A DNA stretch of 38,265 nucleotides from Bacteroidales bacterium (GTDB lineage Bacteria > Bacteroidota > Bacteroidia > Bacteroidales > UBA7960), in contig SKUN01000116.1 in NCBI GenBank assembly GCA_007129945.1, forward strand, positions 1-38,265, given 5' to 3'. The position numbers were made by a program, and so were the translations under genes. The notes below the pieces were generated by a model. That model was not told where the DNA came from and searched no databases. It worked only from the letters and a program-made list of their open reading frames with translations. Positions 36,989-38,265 of this stretch are shown here, piece by piece (the stretch's first letter is position 1; each line of letters starts with the position of its first letter).

Positions 36989-37744
36989 ATGCAATATTTT
37001 ATCATTACAGGTGCCAGTAAAGGCCTGGGTGAAGCTTTGGCCATTGAACTGCTTGAAGAGGGCCGTCATTTGCTCTGTATCTCACGCAATGAAAGTGAAA
37101 GGCTGAAAAAAATGGCCGCCGCAAAAAACACCCGGCTGGATTTCTTTTCATTTGATCTTTCCCGGACTGACCAGATTCCAGCCATTTGTGAGCAATTATT
37201 TGAAAAAATTGACACCCGGGCTGCCAGCGGATTATACCTGGTCAATAACGCGGGAGTGATTCAACCCGTCGGACGGGTGGAAGATTGCCGGCCGGAAGAT
37301 GTGGATTTTCATATGCGGGTAAATCTTTTGGCTCCCATGCTGCTTTCGGCAGAATTTATCCGCAGGAGCCAGAAAATGAGGATTGAAAAAAGAATATTGA
37401 ATATATCCTCCGGGGCAGCACAAAATCCGTATTATGGATGGAGCAATTATTGCACAGCAAAGGCAGGGCTTGACATGTTCGGTCAATGTATCTTCGCCGA
37501 ACAGGAAGGCGAATCCGACCCGGTAAAATCAATGGCCATTGCACCCGGTATCATCGATACAGATATGCAAACTACCATACGCGGCACAGATGAACGAGCT
37601 TTCATCCATCGACAGAAATTCGTGGAACTCAAGGAAAGCGGACAACTTACTCCCCCTGCCCGGGCGGGAAAAAAGCTTGCACAAATATTGTTGTCTGACC
37701 AATTTGAAGACGGTGCCATTAAAGATATCAGGGACAGCTATTAA
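36989..37744 (+). CDS. Short-chain dehydrogenase/reductase (benzil-reductase-like)
   Basis: A 251-residue SDR. The frame extends back to 36890 over the end of the DUF4831 gene; the ATG at 36989 is the likely start because the cofactor motif TGASKGLGE then begins at residue 7. NNAGV (about 89-93), the catalytic Ser in ILNISSGAA, and YCTAK (Tyr and Lys) complete the active site. SDRs of this group include the (S)-benzoin-forming benzil reductases and sepiapterin-reductase-like enzymes; the physiological substrate is usually unknown. The GNAT-hydrolase gene follows after 6 bp, so the two are likely cotranscribed. Confidence 0.88.
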   Translation: MQYFIITGASKGLGEALAIELLEEGRHLLCISRNESERLKKMAAAKNTRLDFFSFDLSRTDQIPAICEQLFEKIDTRAASGLYLVNNAGVIQPVGRVEDCRPEDVDFHMRVNLLAPMLLSAEFIRRSQKMRIEKRILNISSGAAQNPYYGWSNYCTAKAGLDMFGQCIFAEQEGESDPVKSMAIAPGIIDTDMQTTIRGTDERAFIHRQKFVELKESGQLTPPARAGKKLAQILLSDQFEDGAIKDIRDSY

Positions 37745-37750
37745 CATAAG

Positions 37751-38265
37751 ATGGATAAAATAGACCTTCAGGAATTTGAGTTTCAGCTCAATATAAGAAA
37801 CCTGCGCATTGAAGATTTCGAGCAACTGGTCAATATGCAGAAGATATGTTTCCCCGGCATGGAAGTATGGACCCGGGAGAACATTGAAAACCAGCTGACC
37901 AGGTTCCCGGATGGTCAGGTAGTGATCGAAATTGACGGCAGACTTGTGGCTTCCTCCGGCAGTCTGATCATCGACTCGGAAGACTTTGACATGAACATGT
38001 CATGGGATGAGATCTGTGATTATGGCAACATTGGCACCCACAATCCTGAAGGAGACACACTCTATGGTACAGAGATCATGGTTCACCCTGAGTTCAGGGG
38101 CATGAAACTGGCCACCAGGCTTTACGAAGCAAGAAAAGATCTGACCAGGAGGTATAACCTGAGACGGATAGTTATCGGCGGCAGACTGCCCGGATATAGA
38201 TCTTACAAAAACAAGCTGAACATTACTGAATATGTGGACCGGGTGACCAGCCGGGCCATTTTCGA
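37751..38265 (+). CDS. GNAT acetyltransferase domain of a probable GNAT-nitrilase fusion (cut by window edge)
   Basis: The ATG at 37751 opens a frame that runs to the window end (171 codons). It begins MDKIDLQEFEFQLNIRNLRI. The visible part is a GNAT domain: NLRIEDFEQLVNMQKICFPGMEVWT, then YGTEIMVHPEFRGMKLATRLYEARK, the acetyl-CoA-binding loop in the form EFRGMKLAT. RRIVIGGRLPGYRSYKN follows. In this family the GNAT domain is usually followed by a carbon-nitrogen hydrolase (nitrilase) domain of about 300 residues, which would lie beyond the edge. Only the GNAT part can be confirmed here; the fusion is inferred from the N-terminal resemblance. It follows the SDR gene by 6 bp. Confidence 0.75.
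   Translation, partial: MDKIDLQEFEFQLNIRNLRIEDFEQLVNMQKICFPGMEVWTRENIENQLTRFPDGQVVIEIDGRLVASSGSLIIDSEDFDMNMSWDEICDYGNIGTHNPEGDTLYGTEIMVHPEFRGMKLATRLYEARKDLTRRYNLRRIVIGGRLPGYRSYKNKLNITEYVDRVTSRAIF

Overview
The window looks like chromosomal DNA of a Bacteroidota bacterium, probably from the Bacteroidales/Marinilabiliales side. Evidence: type IX secretion genes (porV, porU, a PorP/SprF protein and a GldJ-type lipoprotein), a TamL-like lipidated Omp85, DUF4831 and DUF4168 proteins, an exbB-exbD-tonB-folC cluster, and repeated upstream boxes matching the Bacteroidota -7 promoter consensus TAnnTTTG. Base composition is near 50% GC and looks even. I see no tRNA, rRNA, CRISPR array, insertion sequence or phage gene, and no gene-free stretch over 300 bases. 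Most of the window is core or housekeeping DNA.

Layout. 1-7181: type IX secretion. porV (cut by the left edge) and porU read leftward; a PorP/SprF protein and gldJ read rightward and end at a clear terminator. 7203-9676: murF and anmK (peptidoglycan synthesis and recycling), overlapping by one base. 9711-14891: a four-gene catabolic-looking operon of sodium:solute symporter, class III CoA-transferase, and a 2-oxoacid:ferredoxin oxidoreductase made of an alpha subunit and a fused beta-gamma subunit. This is the best candidate here for an undescribed pathway. 14909-16702 (leftward): a SirB1/transglutaminase-like protein and a nucleoside phosphorylase. 16810-22505: cinA, class I fbp and mfd; mfd ends inside the tail of the convergent glmM (22480-23874).

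23954-29563: TamL-like outer-membrane protein, a RecD2-like helicase, and a cytoplasmic GH13 glycosidase. 29659-30279: a secreted, very acidic DUF4168 protein. 30316-33567 (leftward): exbB, exbD, an unusually acid-rich tonB, and folC. 33752-34756: gapA, followed by a strong terminator and two further hairpins. 35001-38265: peptidase E, a DUF4831 lipoprotein, a short-chain reductase, and the start of a GNAT-nitrilase fusion cut by the right edge.

How the parts fit. The porU/porV/PorP/GldJ block serves export and surface attachment of proteins through the outer membrane. TamL and ExbB-ExbD-TonB add further envelope functions. fbp and gapA belong to central carbon metabolism. The symporter-transferase-oxidoreductase operon would import a carboxylate, exchange CoA, and couple oxidative decarboxylation of a 2-oxoacid to ferredoxin reduction; its substrate cannot be read from the sequence. 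Assignments rest on motif recognition by eye; no database search was possible.
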